From assembly GCF_004363725.1 (NCBI RefSeq), contig NZ_SNZF01000001.1:124001-188000 (forward strand): a stretch of DNA of 64,000 nt, given 5' to 3'. Position numbers and translations under genes: made by a program. The notes below the pieces were generated by a model that worked only from the letters and a program-made list of their open reading frames with translations, did not search any database and was not told the origin of the DNA. Positions 26,529 through 36,116 of the stretch are shown piece by piece; positions within the stretch are counted from its first letter, which is position 1; each line of letters begins with the position of its first letter. This DNA is from Aquamicrobium defluvii (GTDB taxonomy: Bacteria > Pseudomonadota > Alphaproteobacteria > Rhizobiales > Rhizobiaceae).

Positions 26529-27710
26529 TCACGCGGCTTTGCTTCGGTATTGCGACATGAAACGAAGCAGACGTGCCGCCGCTTCCCGCAACACAGGTTC
26601 AGGCTTGCACAGACTGATGCGTATGTGCCCGGCCGCCGCCTCGCCGAAGCTGGAGCCGGGCGTGACGCTGATCTTCTCGCTTTCGAGCAAGGCCCAGGCG
26701 AAGGCCTCGTCGTCCGGCTCGACCGCCGAAATGTCGAGCATGACATACATGCCGCCTTCCGACCCGCGCACCTGCAACCGGTCGGCGCCGTGTATGGCGT
26801 CGAGAAAGATTGTGCGCCTGCCGGCATAGCGGGCTGCGATTTCCGCCACGCCGTAATCGTTCTCCATAGCCTCCGCTGCTGCATGGGAAATGAAATCGGG
26901 CAGGCCGTAGGTGGACACCAGATTGTAGCCGATAAGCAGTTCGACCAGAGATTCCGGTGCGGTCAGCCAGCCGATGCGCCAGCCGGTCATGCCGTGGCTC
27001 TTGGACATGGAATTGATCACGACGGTGCGTTCTGCCATGCCGGGAAGGGCGCGGGGCGACATGTGCTCGCAAGCGCCCAGCGTCCAGTAGACCTCGTCGG
27101 ACAGCAGCCACAGATCGCGGCGCCTGCACAGTTCCGCGATACCTTCGAGGGTCGCCCGCGTGTAGACTGCCCCGGTCGGATTGTTCGGCGTGTTGATGAG
27201 GATGGCGCGGGTGTTGGGGCGCACGGCAGCCTCGATTGCGCCGGCGTCCGGCTGGAAGCCGTCGGCGGCACGAGCCTCGACCACGGTGAATTCCGCGCCG
27301 GCGGCGCGGAATGTGCCCGGATAGGTCGCATAATAAGGCGCGACGACGACGGCATGGCTGCCCGGGTCGAGGGTGGCCTGAACAGCCGCGTAGAGGGCTG
27401 CCTGTCCGCCCGGCGTCGCTATCACCTGCCTGACCGGGGTTTCCAGGCCCGAACTGCGGGCGGACAGATGCGCCATGGCGGCGCGCAGCCGCGGTATGCC
27501 GGCCAGATGCGTATAATGATGACAGCCTTCGCGAACGGCCCGCACGCAGGCTTCGACCGTGTCGGCTGGTGTGTGGAAGTCATGATCACCGACGGAAAGG
27601 ACAATGATGTCCTCGCCTGCGTGGCGCCGGGCCATGGCGGTGGCGTGGACCTCCCAGCCGTCCTTGCCGGATGGCGAGATGCCGGTGATTCGGGATGAAG
27701 GCAGGGGCAT
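26529..27710 (-). CDS. PLP aminotransferase, AruH-like
   Basis: A 393-residue class I/II aminotransferase. Motifs include LSVGDHDFHTPA, NTPNNPTG (N176), SDEVYW (D205, Y208), and the PLP-lysine SMSKSHGMTGWR with K237. The combination LPGMAERTVVINSMSKSHGMTGWRIGW is close to arginine:pyruvate transaminase AruH, from memory, so an amino-donor such as arginine is possible. Only the start at 27710 leaves the family N-terminus (SSRITGISPSGKDGWEVH); the longer frame is spurious. Same direction as the creatininase gene, 86 bp upstream of it. Confidence 0.88.
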   Translation of the reverse strand: MPLPSSRITGISPSGKDGWEVHATAMARRHAGEDIIVLSVGDHDFHTPADTVEACVRAVREGCHHYTHLAGIPRLRAAMAHLSARSSGLETPVRQVIATPGGQAALYAAVQATLDPGSHAVVVAPYYATYPGTFRAAGAEFTVVEARAADGFQPDAGAIEAAVRPNTRAILINTPNNPTGAVYTRATLEGIAELCRRRDLWLLSDEVYWTLGACEHMSPRALPGMAERTVVINSMSKSHGMTGWRIGWLTAPESLVELLIGYNLVSTYGLPDFISHAAAEAMENDYGVAEIAARYAGRRTIFLDAIHGADRLQVRGSEGGMYVMLDISAVEPDDEAFAWALLESEKISVTPGSSFGEAAAGHIRISLCKPEPVLREAAARLLRFMSQYRSKAA

Positions 27711-27949
27711 TTCCACTCTTCGAGGCTGTGTGCAGGCGAGGTTGCAAGGGGAAAACCCGCCCGGCTTGTGTGTTGATCGGCTGCTTCTACCGCAAAGATT
27801 CGCTTTTTGGGAGCGGCCAGCGCACACCAGCCGTTTGGCCATGGCTGGCAGCTTGCCGGCTGAGCGGCGCCTCTTTATCTATGACCGTTCCCGTGGCTGC
27901 CAGACGAGGGCCGCCGCGGCGAATGTATCAACGGGATCAAGACCAGATC

Positions 27950-30430
27950 ATGCTCTTGCGTATTGCCCGCTATCTCCTTGCCGTTCTTATCGTGCTCGGC
28001 GCAGCCGCCTGTCCGGTCGCTGCACAGGACATGGCAGCCGCCGAAGCGGCACAATTGCTGGAAGAACAGCGGCAAGCGCTCGAAACGCTGACCACGACGC
28101 TTGACGGACTGGAGAAGGACATCGTGGCCCATGACGACGACGATGCCTATCTGGTGCGGCTTCGTCTGAAGCTTGAAGCCGTATCCGCCGAGTCCTTGCA
28201 AAGCGCACTCGCCTTCAAGCCCAGGCTTGCCGAGATCAATACCCGTCTCGAGCAACTGGGCAGTCCGCCGGCAGACGGCCAACCGCCCGAAGCTGAAACC
28301 ATCAGGGAAGAGCGTGAGGCGCTCGCCTCGGAGAAGGCCGGGATCAACGCGGTGATCGCAACCGCGCAGAATCTGTCGCTGCGATCCAACAAGCTGATCG
28401 AGCAGATAGCGGTGATCCGTCGTGACCTGTTCCGCAGCATGCTGACGAGACGCTATCCGCTGGCCGAGACGTTCAACGGCAAGGTCGTGTCGGATGCGGT
28501 CAGCGAGTTCGGAAAGTTCAGCAGCGCCGTCTCTTCATGGGCCACATTCGCCTACAAGTTCAAGTTCAATGCCATGGTCGCGGCGACGTTCATGGCGCTC
28601 ATTGCGGCCCTTGTCCTGATGTTCGGCGGCCGGCGTCTGGTGGGCGGCCTGTTCCGGGCCGATCCCGCAGTCGAGGAGCCGCCTTATCTCACCCGGCTTT
28701 CGGTGGCATTCTGGTCCACGCTGCTGCCAACGGCGGCGCTTTTCGTTTTCTTTGCAGCGACCTGGTTTTTCTTCAATTCCAGTCAGGTGCTGCGCGGCGA
28801 CATCGGGCTCTACCTGCGCTCGGCAATGCTGATGGTGCTGGGCGTCTTTCTGGTCAACAGGCTGACCAATGCCGTGCTTGTGCCGAAGCTTCCGCAATGG
28901 CGGCTCGTGCCGGTCGAGTCCCGCCCGGCACGCTGGCTGGTGCGGTTGGCGACCGCGATGGCGGTCGCCGTCGCGTTGAACAATTTCCTCTCGCGGGTGG
29001 CCGACCAGATGTCGTCACCCCTGTCGCTGACCGTGACGCGCAGCTTCATCGCTTCGCTCATCGTCGGCGTCATCCTGATCCTGATCGGCTTGGTGAAGCC
29101 GTTCAGGGGCGGGGATGGCAACTGGAAACCGTGGCCGGCCTGGCTGCGCTACAGCCTGTTCGCAATCGGGGCCCTCAACATCACGGCAGCCCTGTTCGGG
29201 TATATAGGCTTTGCCATCTTCGTGTCGTTGCAGGTGGTGATGACCGGAACCATTCTGGTGACGGCCTATATCGGTTTCCTCTGCGCTGGTGCAATCGGCG
29301 CGGAGGGTGGTCTTGGCGGCTCATGGCTCGGTCGCTCGATGATGGCCCGCGGCTATGCCGACGAAAGCTCGATGGACCAGATCGGGCTTGGCGTAAGCGT
29401 CCTGCTCAACATGCTGATCCTGCTCATTTTCCTGCCGCTTACCCTGTTCATGTGGGGGTTCCAGCCGGGGGACATTCAGGCATGGGCCCAGAAGCTGGCG
29501 ACGGGGTTCAGCATCGGTTCGGTCACCATATCGCTGATAGGGATTCTGAGTGGCCTGTTCGTCTTCGGGATCGGCTATTTCCTGACCCGCTGGTTCCAGG
29601 GCTGGCTCGACGGATCGGTGATGGCGCGTGGCAAGGTCGATGCCGGCGTACGCAACTCGATCCGGCTCGCGGTGGGCTATGCCGGCATCGCGGTCGCCGC
29701 GCTGGTCGGCATATCCGCGGCGGGCATCGATCTTTCCAACCTCGCGCTCGTGGCCGGCGCGCTTTCCCTCGGCATCGGCTTCGGCTTGCAGAATGTCGTC
29801 TCGAACTTCGTTTCGGGCCTGATCCTGCTGGCCGAGCGGCCATTCAAGGTGGGCGACTGGATCGTGGCCGGCGATGTCAGCGGCACGGTGCGCAAGATCA
29901 GCGTGCGCGCCACGGAAATCGAAACGTTCCAGCGCCAGACCGTGATCCTGCCTAACTCCAACCTCATCAACGGCGCTGTCGGCAACTGGACGCATCGCAA
30001 CAAGCTCGGGCGCGTCGATATCCGGGTTGGCGTTGCCTATGGCACCGATGTGCGCCGAGTGCAGGAAATCCTGCTGGAGATCACGCGCGCACACCCCGCC
30101 GTCCTGAAAAACCCCGAGCCTTTTGTTCAATTTGCAAACTTCGGGCCAGCGGCGCTTGAATTCGAGATCCGCTTCTTCCTTGCCGATATCACCAACGGCG
30201 GCGGGGTGCAGAACGACATCCGGTTCGCGATCATGGATGCCTTCAATCGCGAGGGAATCGAAATTCCCTCCACGGCTCGTGCGGAATACAAGCGGTCGGT
30301 TCTGGAGCCCTGGCCGCATGATGACGACAAGACTGAGGCCGAATTCGCCGAGCGGGAGCGTCTGAAGGCGGAAGAGGAAGAAAAGGCGCGCAAGGGCAGG
30401 CGCAAGCCGGGTAAACCCGATCCGGCATAG
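27950..30430 (+). CDS. Large mechanosensitive channel (DUF3772-MscS)
   Basis: An 826-residue MscS-superfamily channel of the inner membrane. A signal-like hydrophobic start (LLRIARYLLAVLIVLGAAACPVAAQ) is followed by a periplasmic coiled domain (about residues 30-190, DUF3772-like), ten or so membrane helices, and the MscS core from about residue 600: the pore helix GIGFGLQNVVSNFVSGL, then LAERPFKVGDWI, RQTVILPNSNLINGAVGNW and the C-terminal cage. The acidic/lysine-rich tail ends KGRRKPGKPDPA. The start at 27950 is chosen for the signal sequence; an ATG at 27923 is possible. Confidence 0.9.
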   Translation: MLLRIARYLLAVLIVLGAAACPVAAQDMAAAEAAQLLEEQRQALETLTTTLDGLEKDIVAHDDDDAYLVRLRLKLEAVSAESLQSALAFKPRLAEINTRLEQLGSPPADGQPPEAETIREEREALASEKAGINAVIATAQNLSLRSNKLIEQIAVIRRDLFRSMLTRRYPLAETFNGKVVSDAVSEFGKFSSAVSSWATFAYKFKFNAMVAATFMALIAALVLMFGGRRLVGGLFRADPAVEEPPYLTRLSVAFWSTLLPTAALFVFFAATWFFFNSSQVLRGDIGLYLRSAMLMVLGVFLVNRLTNAVLVPKLPQWRLVPVESRPARWLVRLATAMAVAVALNNFLSRVADQMSSPLSLTVTRSFIASLIVGVILILIGLVKPFRGGDGNWKPWPAWLRYSLFAIGALNITAALFGYIGFAIFVSLQVVMTGTILVTAYIGFLCAGAIGAEGGLGGSWLGRSMMARGYADESSMDQIGLGVSVLLNMLILLIFLPLTLFMWGFQPGDIQAWAQKLATGFSIGSVTISLIGILSGLFVFGIGYFLTRWFQGWLDGSVMARGKVDAGVRNSIRLAVGYAGIAVAALVGISAAGIDLSNLALVAGALSLGIGFGLQNVVSNFVSGLILLAERPFKVGDWIVAGDVSGTVRKISVRATEIETFQRQTVILPNSNLINGAVGNWTHRNKLGRVDIRVGVAYGTDVRRVQEILLEITRAHPAVLKNPEPFVQFANFGPAALEFEIRFFLADITNGGGVQNDIRFAIMDAFNREGIEIPSTARAEYKRSVLEPWPHDDDKTEAEFAERERLKAEEEEKARKGRRKPGKPDPA

Positions 30431-30568
30431 GCGAACCGGCCGCTGCATCCCATTGCGACATGAATGAGACATTCAGTTGCGGTTCAGCTTCGTTCTCCTA
30501 TAAGCTGCCTGCATTGGCGGGAATGCCTTGCAATGGCAAACAGGGGCGGTGGCGACACCGGAAACGCA

Positions 30569-30832
30569 ATGTGGAAATCACTGATCGCCGTGTCGGTCCT
30601 GCTGTCGGTATCCGGCAGTGCGCTGGCCGCTAGCGCCGTGAACAATGACTCCGATCCGCGTACGCTGATCGTCACGGAGGGCAGCAGCAAGCGGGAACTG
30701 ACGCTTGGTCCGGGCGAGACGGTCGAATTTTGCCCGAGCGGCTGTTTCGTCACCATGCCCAACGGCGACCTTGAGGCGCTGACGGGCTCCGAAACCGTCG
30801 AGATTTCGGGTGGCGTGGCTCGCGTGAAATAA
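30569..30832 (+). CDS. Small secreted hypothetical protein
   Basis: An 87-residue protein with a clear signal peptide (MWKSLIAVSVLLSVSGSALA, cleavage near residue 20) and a small beta-rich domain containing CPSGC (cysteines two turns apart, likely a disulfide). It reads like a short periplasmic protein. ATGs upstream at 30533 and 30464 are in frame, but GGAAA before 30569 and the signal peptide favour this start. A terminator follows at 30869-30894. Function unknown. Confidence 0.7.
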   Translation: MWKSLIAVSVLLSVSGSALAASAVNNDSDPRTLIVTEGSSKRELTLGPGETVEFCPSGCFVTMPNGDLEALTGSETVEISGGVARVK

Positions 30833-30868
30833 GGCGCCTCCCCATCAGAGTTAACGTTCTGGAACGCA

Positions 30869-30894
30869 GGCCGGGCTCCCAGTCCGGCCTTTTT
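30869..30894 (+). terminator. Rho-independent terminator
   Basis: GGCCGGG (30869-30875) pairs with TCCGGCC (30883-30889, one G-T pair) and is followed by five T's (30890-30894). It ends the small secreted protein gene. Confidence 0.8.
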
Positions 30895-30953
30895 CCTGTC
30901 TGAATGCGTCCAGGAAAGAGCCGGACCGCTTCCGTCGCGCTGTATGCCGGGCG

Positions 30954-31010
30954 TGTCGCAAACAGGCTGCGGTCCAGTCGCCCTCACGCCTTATAGTCCG
31001 GTCGCAACAG
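30954..31010 (+). promoter_or_regulatory. Two GTCGCA(A)ACAG repeats upstream of the dehydrogenase gene
   Basis: GTCGCAAACAG (30955-30965, within TGTCGCAAACAG) and GTCGCAACAG (31001-31010) lie 46 bp apart in the same direction, the second ending 20 bp before the ATG of the dimethylglycine-dehydrogenase-like gene. The TGTCGCAA core recurs upstream of other betaine genes in this window. Confidence 0.45.
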
Positions 31011-31030
31011 CACTTTTGGAGTCGCGGGCA

Positions 31031-33592
31031 ATGGCAGGGTTTCCGGAAAAGGCGAAGGTCGTCATCGTCGGTCTTGGCGGCATCGTGGGCGCTTCGGTCG
31101 CGCATCACCTGATCGGGCGCGGATGGGACGATATCGTCGGCATCGACAAGTCCGGCATCCCGACCGATATCGGCTCGACCGCGCATGCTTCCGACTTCTG
31201 CTACGCCACGAGCCACGACTTCCTGTCCTGCTGGACGACGCTCTACTCCATAGAATTCTTCGACCGGATGGGCCACTATGCCCGCGTCGGTGGGCTTGAG
31301 GTCGCGCGCGTGGGCGACGATGCCCGCATGGATGAAATCCGGCGCAAGGTAACTTCCGGCCGTGCCTTCGGAACGCGCGCGCGCCTCATCGAGCCGGCCG
31401 AGATCAAGGAGAAGTTCCCGCTGATCGAGGAGGATCTGGTCCAGGGCGGGTTGTGGGACCCGGATGCGGGCCTCGTCATCCCGCGTTCGCAGACGGTGGC
31501 GGGAAGGCTGGTCGATCAGGGCGTCGCTGCCGGCAGGCTGCAAGCCTTCGCGAACACTTCCGCCCGTTCGCTGGTCATCGAGGGAGGGCGCATCAGGGGC
31601 GTGGTGACGGATCGCGGCACGATCATGGCCGATCATGTGGTGGTCTGCGCCGGCCTGTGGGGCAGGCTGATCGCCGAAATGGCGGGCGAGGACCTGCCGG
31701 TCATGCCGATCGACCATCCGCTGACCTTCTTCGGCCCCTACAACGAGTTCGCAGGCACAGGCAAGGAGATCGGCTGGCCGCTGCTACGCGACCAGGGCAA
31801 CTCGGCCTACATGCGCGACACCGGCGATCCGAAAACCGCCGAGGGCGGCCAGATCGAGTGGGGCTACTACGAAGAGACCAATCCGCGCCTCGTCCATCCG
31901 CGCGATCTTCTGGAAAAGGAAGAGGCGCGGCTTTCGCCCTCGCAGCGCGACCTCGACATGGACCAGATCATGGAGCCGCTGGAGCGGGCCATGGAACTGA
32001 CGCCGATCCTGGGCGAGCTCGGCTACAATGAGAGTCATTCCTTCAACGGCCTGCTTCAGGTCACCACCGATGGCGGGCCCTCCATGGGCGAGAGCCAGAA
32101 GGTGCGGGGGCTTTGGTACGCCGTCGGCATCTGGGTCAAGGACGGCCCCGGCATGGGCAAGCTGATAGCCGACTGGATGACGGACGGCCGCACGCCAATC
32201 GACCACAACCGCATCGACTACAGCCGGTTCCAGCCGTTCCAGTTGCAAGAAGACTTCATCACTGCGCGTTGCACCGAAACGGCGATGAAGGTCTACAATC
32301 CCGCCGTTCATCCGCGCGAGCCGTTCTCCGGTGGCCGCAATGTCCGCCGCTCGCCCTTCTACGAGCGCGAAAAGGAGCTTGGCGGCTATTTCATGGAACT
32401 GGGCGGCTGGGAGCGCGCCCATGGCTATGCCGCCAACGAGCACCTGCTGGAGAAATATGGCGCGCGCGTGCCGGTTCGTGAGAACGAATGGGACAATCGC
32501 CATTTCTGGCGCGTCTCCAATGCCGAGCATCTGGCGCTCAGCGAGGATTGCGGCATCATCAACCTTTCGCATTTCGCCATGTACGATGTCGAAGGTCCCG
32601 ACCATGTGGCGTTGATGGAATGGCTGTGCGCGGCAAAGATCGGCGGCGAGGCCAATATCGGCAAGGGCATCTACACCCACTTCCTCGATGAGGAAGGCAT
32701 GGTGCGCGCCGATCTGACGGTGTTCCGCATGGCCGACCGCTGCCGGGTGGTCGATGGCGCCGATGCCGGCCCGCGCGACTTCAACTATATGAAGCGGGTG
32801 GCGCAGGATAAGGGGTTCGACGTCACCGTCACCGATGTGACCGAGAAATACATCACGCTGGGCATCTGGGGACCGAATGCCCGCGTGACCCTGCAAAATG
32901 TAGCGGAAGACCCGGGCGGGCTCTCGCAGGAGAATTTCCCCTTCGCCGCCATCAAGCCGATCCGCATCGCCGGAAAGGACGTGACCGCCTTCCGCATCTC
33001 CTATGTCGGGGAGCAGGGCTGGGAACTGCACATGGCCTACGAGGACGGATTGGCGGTGTGGGATGCGCTGCGCTCGACGGGGGTGATCGCCGTGGGCGTC
33101 GAGACCTACGCCAATACGCGGCGCATGGAGAAGAGCCTGCGCCTGCAGAACGCCGATCTCCTGACCGAATACAATCTTCTGGAGGCCGATCTTGCCCGTC
33201 CGAAGGTCAAGGAGGCGGATTTCTGCGGCAAGGCGAAGCATCTGGAATACAAGGCGCGCGAGCATCAGCCGGCCATGCTGTGCACGCTGGTGATGACCGA
33301 CAATGTCGATGCCGCGGGCGTGGCGCGCTATCCGGTCGGCAATATGCCGGTTGTCGACCCGGCGACCGGGGAGACGCTTGTCGACGAACTTGGCCGCCGC
33401 TCCTACACCACCTCGATTGCCTATGGTCCGACTCTGGCCAAGAACATCGCGCTTGCCTGGCTGCCGTGGAGCTATTGTCAGGAAGGCCGTGAGTTGGCGG
33501 TCGAATATTTTGGCGAAACCTATCCGGTCGAGGTCGCCGCGGTCGGTTACAAGTCGCTCTATGACCCGGAGAACCTCAAGCCGCGAAGCTGA
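31031..33592 (+). CDS. Dimethylglycine-dehydrogenase-like FAD/GcvT fusion protein
   Basis: An 853-residue flavoenzyme. Residues 6-400 are a D-amino-acid-oxidase-type FAD domain (VVIVGLGGIVGASVAHHL dinucleotide motif; the STAHASDF histidine segment is where relatives attach FAD), followed by a short linker domain and, from about 430 to 850, an aminomethyltransferase (GcvT-like) domain that binds tetrahydrofolate. This layout is that of dimethylglycine and sarcosine dehydrogenases, which oxidise N-methyl groups and hand formaldehyde to H4folate. With the GbdR-like regulator and the corrinoid cluster nearby it probably converts dimethylglycine toward glycine. A perfect terminator follows. Confidence 0.88.
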   Translation: MAGFPEKAKVVIVGLGGIVGASVAHHLIGRGWDDIVGIDKSGIPTDIGSTAHASDFCYATSHDFLSCWTTLYSIEFFDRMGHYARVGGLEVARVGDDARMDEIRRKVTSGRAFGTRARLIEPAEIKEKFPLIEEDLVQGGLWDPDAGLVIPRSQTVAGRLVDQGVAAGRLQAFANTSARSLVIEGGRIRGVVTDRGTIMADHVVVCAGLWGRLIAEMAGEDLPVMPIDHPLTFFGPYNEFAGTGKEIGWPLLRDQGNSAYMRDTGDPKTAEGGQIEWGYYEETNPRLVHPRDLLEKEEARLSPSQRDLDMDQIMEPLERAMELTPILGELGYNESHSFNGLLQVTTDGGPSMGESQKVRGLWYAVGIWVKDGPGMGKLIADWMTDGRTPIDHNRIDYSRFQPFQLQEDFITARCTETAMKVYNPAVHPREPFSGGRNVRRSPFYEREKELGGYFMELGGWERAHGYAANEHLLEKYGARVPVRENEWDNRHFWRVSNAEHLALSEDCGIINLSHFAMYDVEGPDHVALMEWLCAAKIGGEANIGKGIYTHFLDEEGMVRADLTVFRMADRCRVVDGADAGPRDFNYMKRVAQDKGFDVTVTDVTEKYITLGIWGPNARVTLQNVAEDPGGLSQENFPFAAIKPIRIAGKDVTAFRISYVGEQGWELHMAYEDGLAVWDALRSTGVIAVGVETYANTRRMEKSLRLQNADLLTEYNLLEADLARPKVKEADFCGKAKHLEYKAREHQPAMLCTLVMTDNVDAAGVARYPVGNMPVVDPATGETLVDELGRRSYTTSIAYGPTLAKNIALAWLPWSYCQEGRELAVEYFGETYPVEVAAVGYKSLYDPENLKPRS

Positions 33593-33649
33593 TCGGGGAA
33601 GGGAAAAGGGGTGCGGCAGCCCGTTTTCCTCGCAAAAATGTGAAGGGAC

Positions 33650-33679
33650 AGGCCCGGCGATGCGCCGGGCCTTTCTTTT
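33650..33679 (+). terminator. Rho-independent terminator
   Basis: A perfect 10-bp stem AGGCCCGGCG (33650-33659) / CGCCGGGCCT (33663-33672) with a 3-base loop and a T-rich tail (33672-33679) ends the dimethylglycine-dehydrogenase-like gene. Confidence 0.9.
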
Positions 33680-33710
33680 GTGCGGCTGTAATCTCGCGTA
33701 GTGTCAACCC

Positions 33711-34559
33711 ATGTCTGCCTTGTGGAGCAACGCGCGACATGCCCTTGCGACCGGCCTGACGCTGGTGGCCGCGGGCCTCTGCGGTACGGGAGCGGCCAAG
33801 TCGGAACCTGTCGATGTGGAACTCGTGCTGGCGGTCGACGTGTCGCTTTCCATGTCGCCCGTGGAGCTGGAAATCCAGCGGCGCGGCTATGCCGCTGCGC
33901 TCACGCATGAGAGCGTTCTGCAAGCCATCGCCGGCGGTGCCCACGGACGCATTGCGATTTCCTATGTCGAATGGGCCGGGATAACCACCCAGCATATCGT
34001 GGTGCCCTGGACGGTCATCGCCGGCAAGGCGGACGCCGAGCGCGTCGCGGCGCAGCTTTCCGCGCATCCGCCCAACAGCGCACGGCGGACGTCCATCTCC
34101 GCCGCTCTTGAATTTGGCGGCGACATGTTTGCCGAAAGCGGCTTCGAGGGCGTGAAGCGTGTGATCGACGTTTCGGGCGACGGACCCAACAATCAGGGCG
34201 CGCCGGTAACCGGGGTGCGTGACCGGCTGATCGGGCAGGGCATCACCATAAACGGGCTGCCGCTGATGACCAATGGCGGCTTCGATTCAGGTTATGACGT
34301 CGCCAATCTGGACCGGTATTATGCCGATTGCATCATTGGCGGCCCGGGCGCCTTCATGATCCCGGTGAACGACTGGACGCAGTTTGCGGAGGCGGTGAGG
34401 CGCAAGCTGGTGCTGGAACTGGCGGCAACGCCGCCCCTGACGGACCATGCCGAATCCTCGAACCCGCCTGTGATCCTGGCCCAGGCGATGTCGGCCAGCG
34501 ATTGCCTCGCCGGCGAGAAGATGTGGCGCAACCGCTACTGGATGATGGACGCGCAGTGA
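33711..34559 (+). CDS. DUF1194 secreted vWA-like protein
   Basis: A 282-residue exported protein: N-terminal hydrophobic signal (ALATGLTLVAAGLCGTGAAKS), then a von Willebrand A-like domain with the MIDAS motif DVSLS (D43, S45, S47), GRIAISYVEWAG, and DVSGDGPNN. The family is DUF1194 (PF06707), function unknown, frequent in Rhizobiales. Its 3' end faces the converging GbdR-like gene 22 bp away. No sign that it belongs to the betaine pathway other than position. Confidence 0.85.
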   Translation: MSALWSNARHALATGLTLVAAGLCGTGAAKSEPVDVELVLAVDVSLSMSPVELEIQRRGYAAALTHESVLQAIAGGAHGRIAISYVEWAGITTQHIVVPWTVIAGKADAERVAAQLSAHPPNSARRTSISAALEFGGDMFAESGFEGVKRVIDVSGDGPNNQGAPVTGVRDRLIGQGITINGLPLMTNGGFDSGYDVANLDRYYADCIIGGPGAFMIPVNDWTQFAEAVRRKLVLELAATPPLTDHAESSNPPVILAQAMSASDCLAGEKMWRNRYWMMDAQ

Positions 34560-34581
34560 CGGCGCGGCCTGCGTTCACGAA

Positions 34582-35583
34582 CTATGCCGCGACCAGTTGC
34601 TTGCGGTCGACGCGCTCCTGCTGTGGCGAGCGGGCGTAAAGTTCCCGATAGCATTTGGAGAAATGCGAGGCGGACACGAAACCGCAGGCTACGGCAACCT
34701 CGACCACCGGCATGGACGACTGGATGAGAAGATGGCGCGCGCGGTCGAGCCTGATTTCCAGATAGTAGCGCGCAGGCGAGCGCCCCATCTCCGAGCGGAA
34801 CAGGCGCTCGATCTGCCGGCGCGACAGATCCACATGATCGGCGATCTCGATCAGCGACAACGGCTCGGAAAGATTGGCCTCCATCAGTTCGATGATGGTC
34901 AGAACCTTGGAGTTCTGCACGCCGAGCCGCGCGCGCAGCGGCAGGCGCTGGCGGTCGGTGGGACTGCGCACGCGATCGGTCAGAACCTGCTCGCAGACGC
35001 GGTTGACGACGTTCTCGTCGAAATCCTCGCCGATCAGCTTGAGCATCATGTCGAGCGCGGCGGTGCCGCCGGCGCAGGTGTAGATGTTCTGGTCCACCTC
35101 GAACAGGTCGGCGAACACGTTCACCCTGGGGAAGGCTTCCGAGAAGCCGGGCAGGTTCTCCCAATGGATGGCGCAACGCTTGTTCGACAACAGGCCCGCC
35201 GCCGCCAGAATGTGTGCGCCGGTGCACAGGCCGCCGATCGCGACGCCGCGATTGTATTCCTCGCGCAGCCAGGCGAACACGGACTTGTTGTAGTATTTCT
35301 CGACATCGAGGCCGCTGCACACGATGGCCATGGAAGGCCGCTCGGGACCCGACATCTTCCTGCGTTCGTCTTCAAGCGAGGTGTCGACCGCGCATTGCAC
35401 GCCGTTCGAGGCGCGCACCGGCTTGCCGTCCAGACTGGCAAGGCGCCAGCTATAAGCCTCGTAGCCCAGCATGCGGTTGGCCGAACGCAGCGGGTCCAGC
35501 GCCGTCGCGAAGGCGATCATGGTGAAGTCGGGAACCAGAAAAAAGACGAACGATCTTTTGATCGGCTGCTTTACGGCGTTCAA
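34582..35583 (-). CDS. GbdR-like GlxA-family transcriptional activator
   Basis: A 333-residue regulator: DJ-1/PfpI-like sensor domain (about residues 10-190, with the nucleophile-elbow segment GGLCTGAHILAAAG) and a C-terminal AraC/XylS DNA-binding domain (about 220-325; LSLIEIADHVDLSRRQIERLFRSEMGRSPARYYLEIRLDRARHL in two helix-turn-helices). This layout is that of GbdR, which activates glycine betaine/dimethylglycine catabolism in Pseudomonas. Lying between the dimethylglycine-dehydrogenase-like gene and the corrinoid cluster, it is the best candidate for their regulator. Choline- or carnitine-type GlxA regulators are alternatives. Confidence 0.85.
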   Translation of the reverse strand: MNAVKQPIKRSFVFFLVPDFTMIAFATALDPLRSANRMLGYEAYSWRLASLDGKPVRASNGVQCAVDTSLEDERRKMSGPERPSMAIVCSGLDVEKYYNKSVFAWLREEYNRGVAIGGLCTGAHILAAAGLLSNKRCAIHWENLPGFSEAFPRVNVFADLFEVDQNIYTCAGGTAALDMMLKLIGEDFDENVVNRVCEQVLTDRVRSPTDRQRLPLRARLGVQNSKVLTIIELMEANLSEPLSLIEIADHVDLSRRQIERLFRSEMGRSPARYYLEIRLDRARHLLIQSSMPVVEVAVACGFVSASHFSKCYRELYARSPQQERVDRKQLVAA

Positions 35584-35616
35584 GGTACCCTCCCGGTGCC
35601 AAGGCGCGTGCGGAAC

Positions 35617-35656
35617 GTCGCTTACAGCATAGCGTCATCAGGAAAATTGTTTCCTG
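35617..35656. promoter_or_regulatory. Possible operator upstream of the GbdR-like gene
   Basis: CAGGAAA (35639-35645) and TTTCCTG (35650-35656) form a perfect 7-bp inverted repeat around ATTG, 56 bp upstream of the start codon. GTCGCTTACAG (35617-35627) just beside it resembles the GTCGCAAACAG element found before the dehydrogenase gene. Autoregulation is an inference. Confidence 0.4.
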
Positions 35657-35771
35657 TCAATCGGGTAGGGTGTCGGTAACGAGATATTTTGCCGGCCCGC
35701 TCTCATTGGCCGGCCGGCGAGGCAGAAAATACAATGCTTTCGGGGTCGCAACCATTGGCGGGCAAGGCTTT

Positions 35772-35972
35772 TCAGGCATGCCCGGGGAAAATGCCAGGAT
35801 TGTTGCGTGCGGCGATCCCGGTCGACCGCTGTCGTCGTTCGGTGACCTCGGGCCAGCCGATATCCTTCTGTATTTCCAGCGGCAGCGAGCGCAGCAGGCG
35901 TTCGGTCTTGTGACGGGCGCGAGCCTCGCCAATCCTGTGCATCGTCTCACTTAAAAAAGGCACGGCGAACAT
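35772..35972 (-). CDS. Small DUF1127-like protein
   Basis: A 66-residue protein whose middle (ETMHRIGEARARHKTERLLRSLPLEIQKDIGWPE) has the arginine-rich helix and L-x-x-D-I-G-W motif of the DUF1127 family of short alphaproteobacterial proteins, some of which bind RNA or affect phosphate and nutrient responses. AAGGAAGGA precedes the ATG at a good distance. The C-terminal 20 residues are not conserved-looking. It lies between the GbdR-like and LysR genes. Confidence 0.65.
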   Translation of the reverse strand: MFAVPFLSETMHRIGEARARHKTERLLRSLPLEIQKDIGWPEVTERRQRSTGIAARNNPGIFPGHA

Positions 35973-36054
35973 GACGTGTTCCTTCCTTCATAACCGGCGA
36001 ACGCTGATCGGTTCCGCCTTCTCTGCTTTCCATGACATTGACTATGAGGCTGGG

Positions 36055-36069
36055 TTGATGTTCAATCAA
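36055..36069. promoter_or_regulatory. Possible LysR-type binding site
   Basis: TTGATGTTCAATCAA has 5-bp inverted ends (TTGAT/ATCAA) and ends 47 bp before the LysR-family start codon, where a LysR autoregulatory site would be expected. Confidence 0.3.
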
Positions 36070-36116
36070 ACGAAATGGAATGAGCTTTATATTCAGAAAT
36101 AATGAAGGCAAGCACG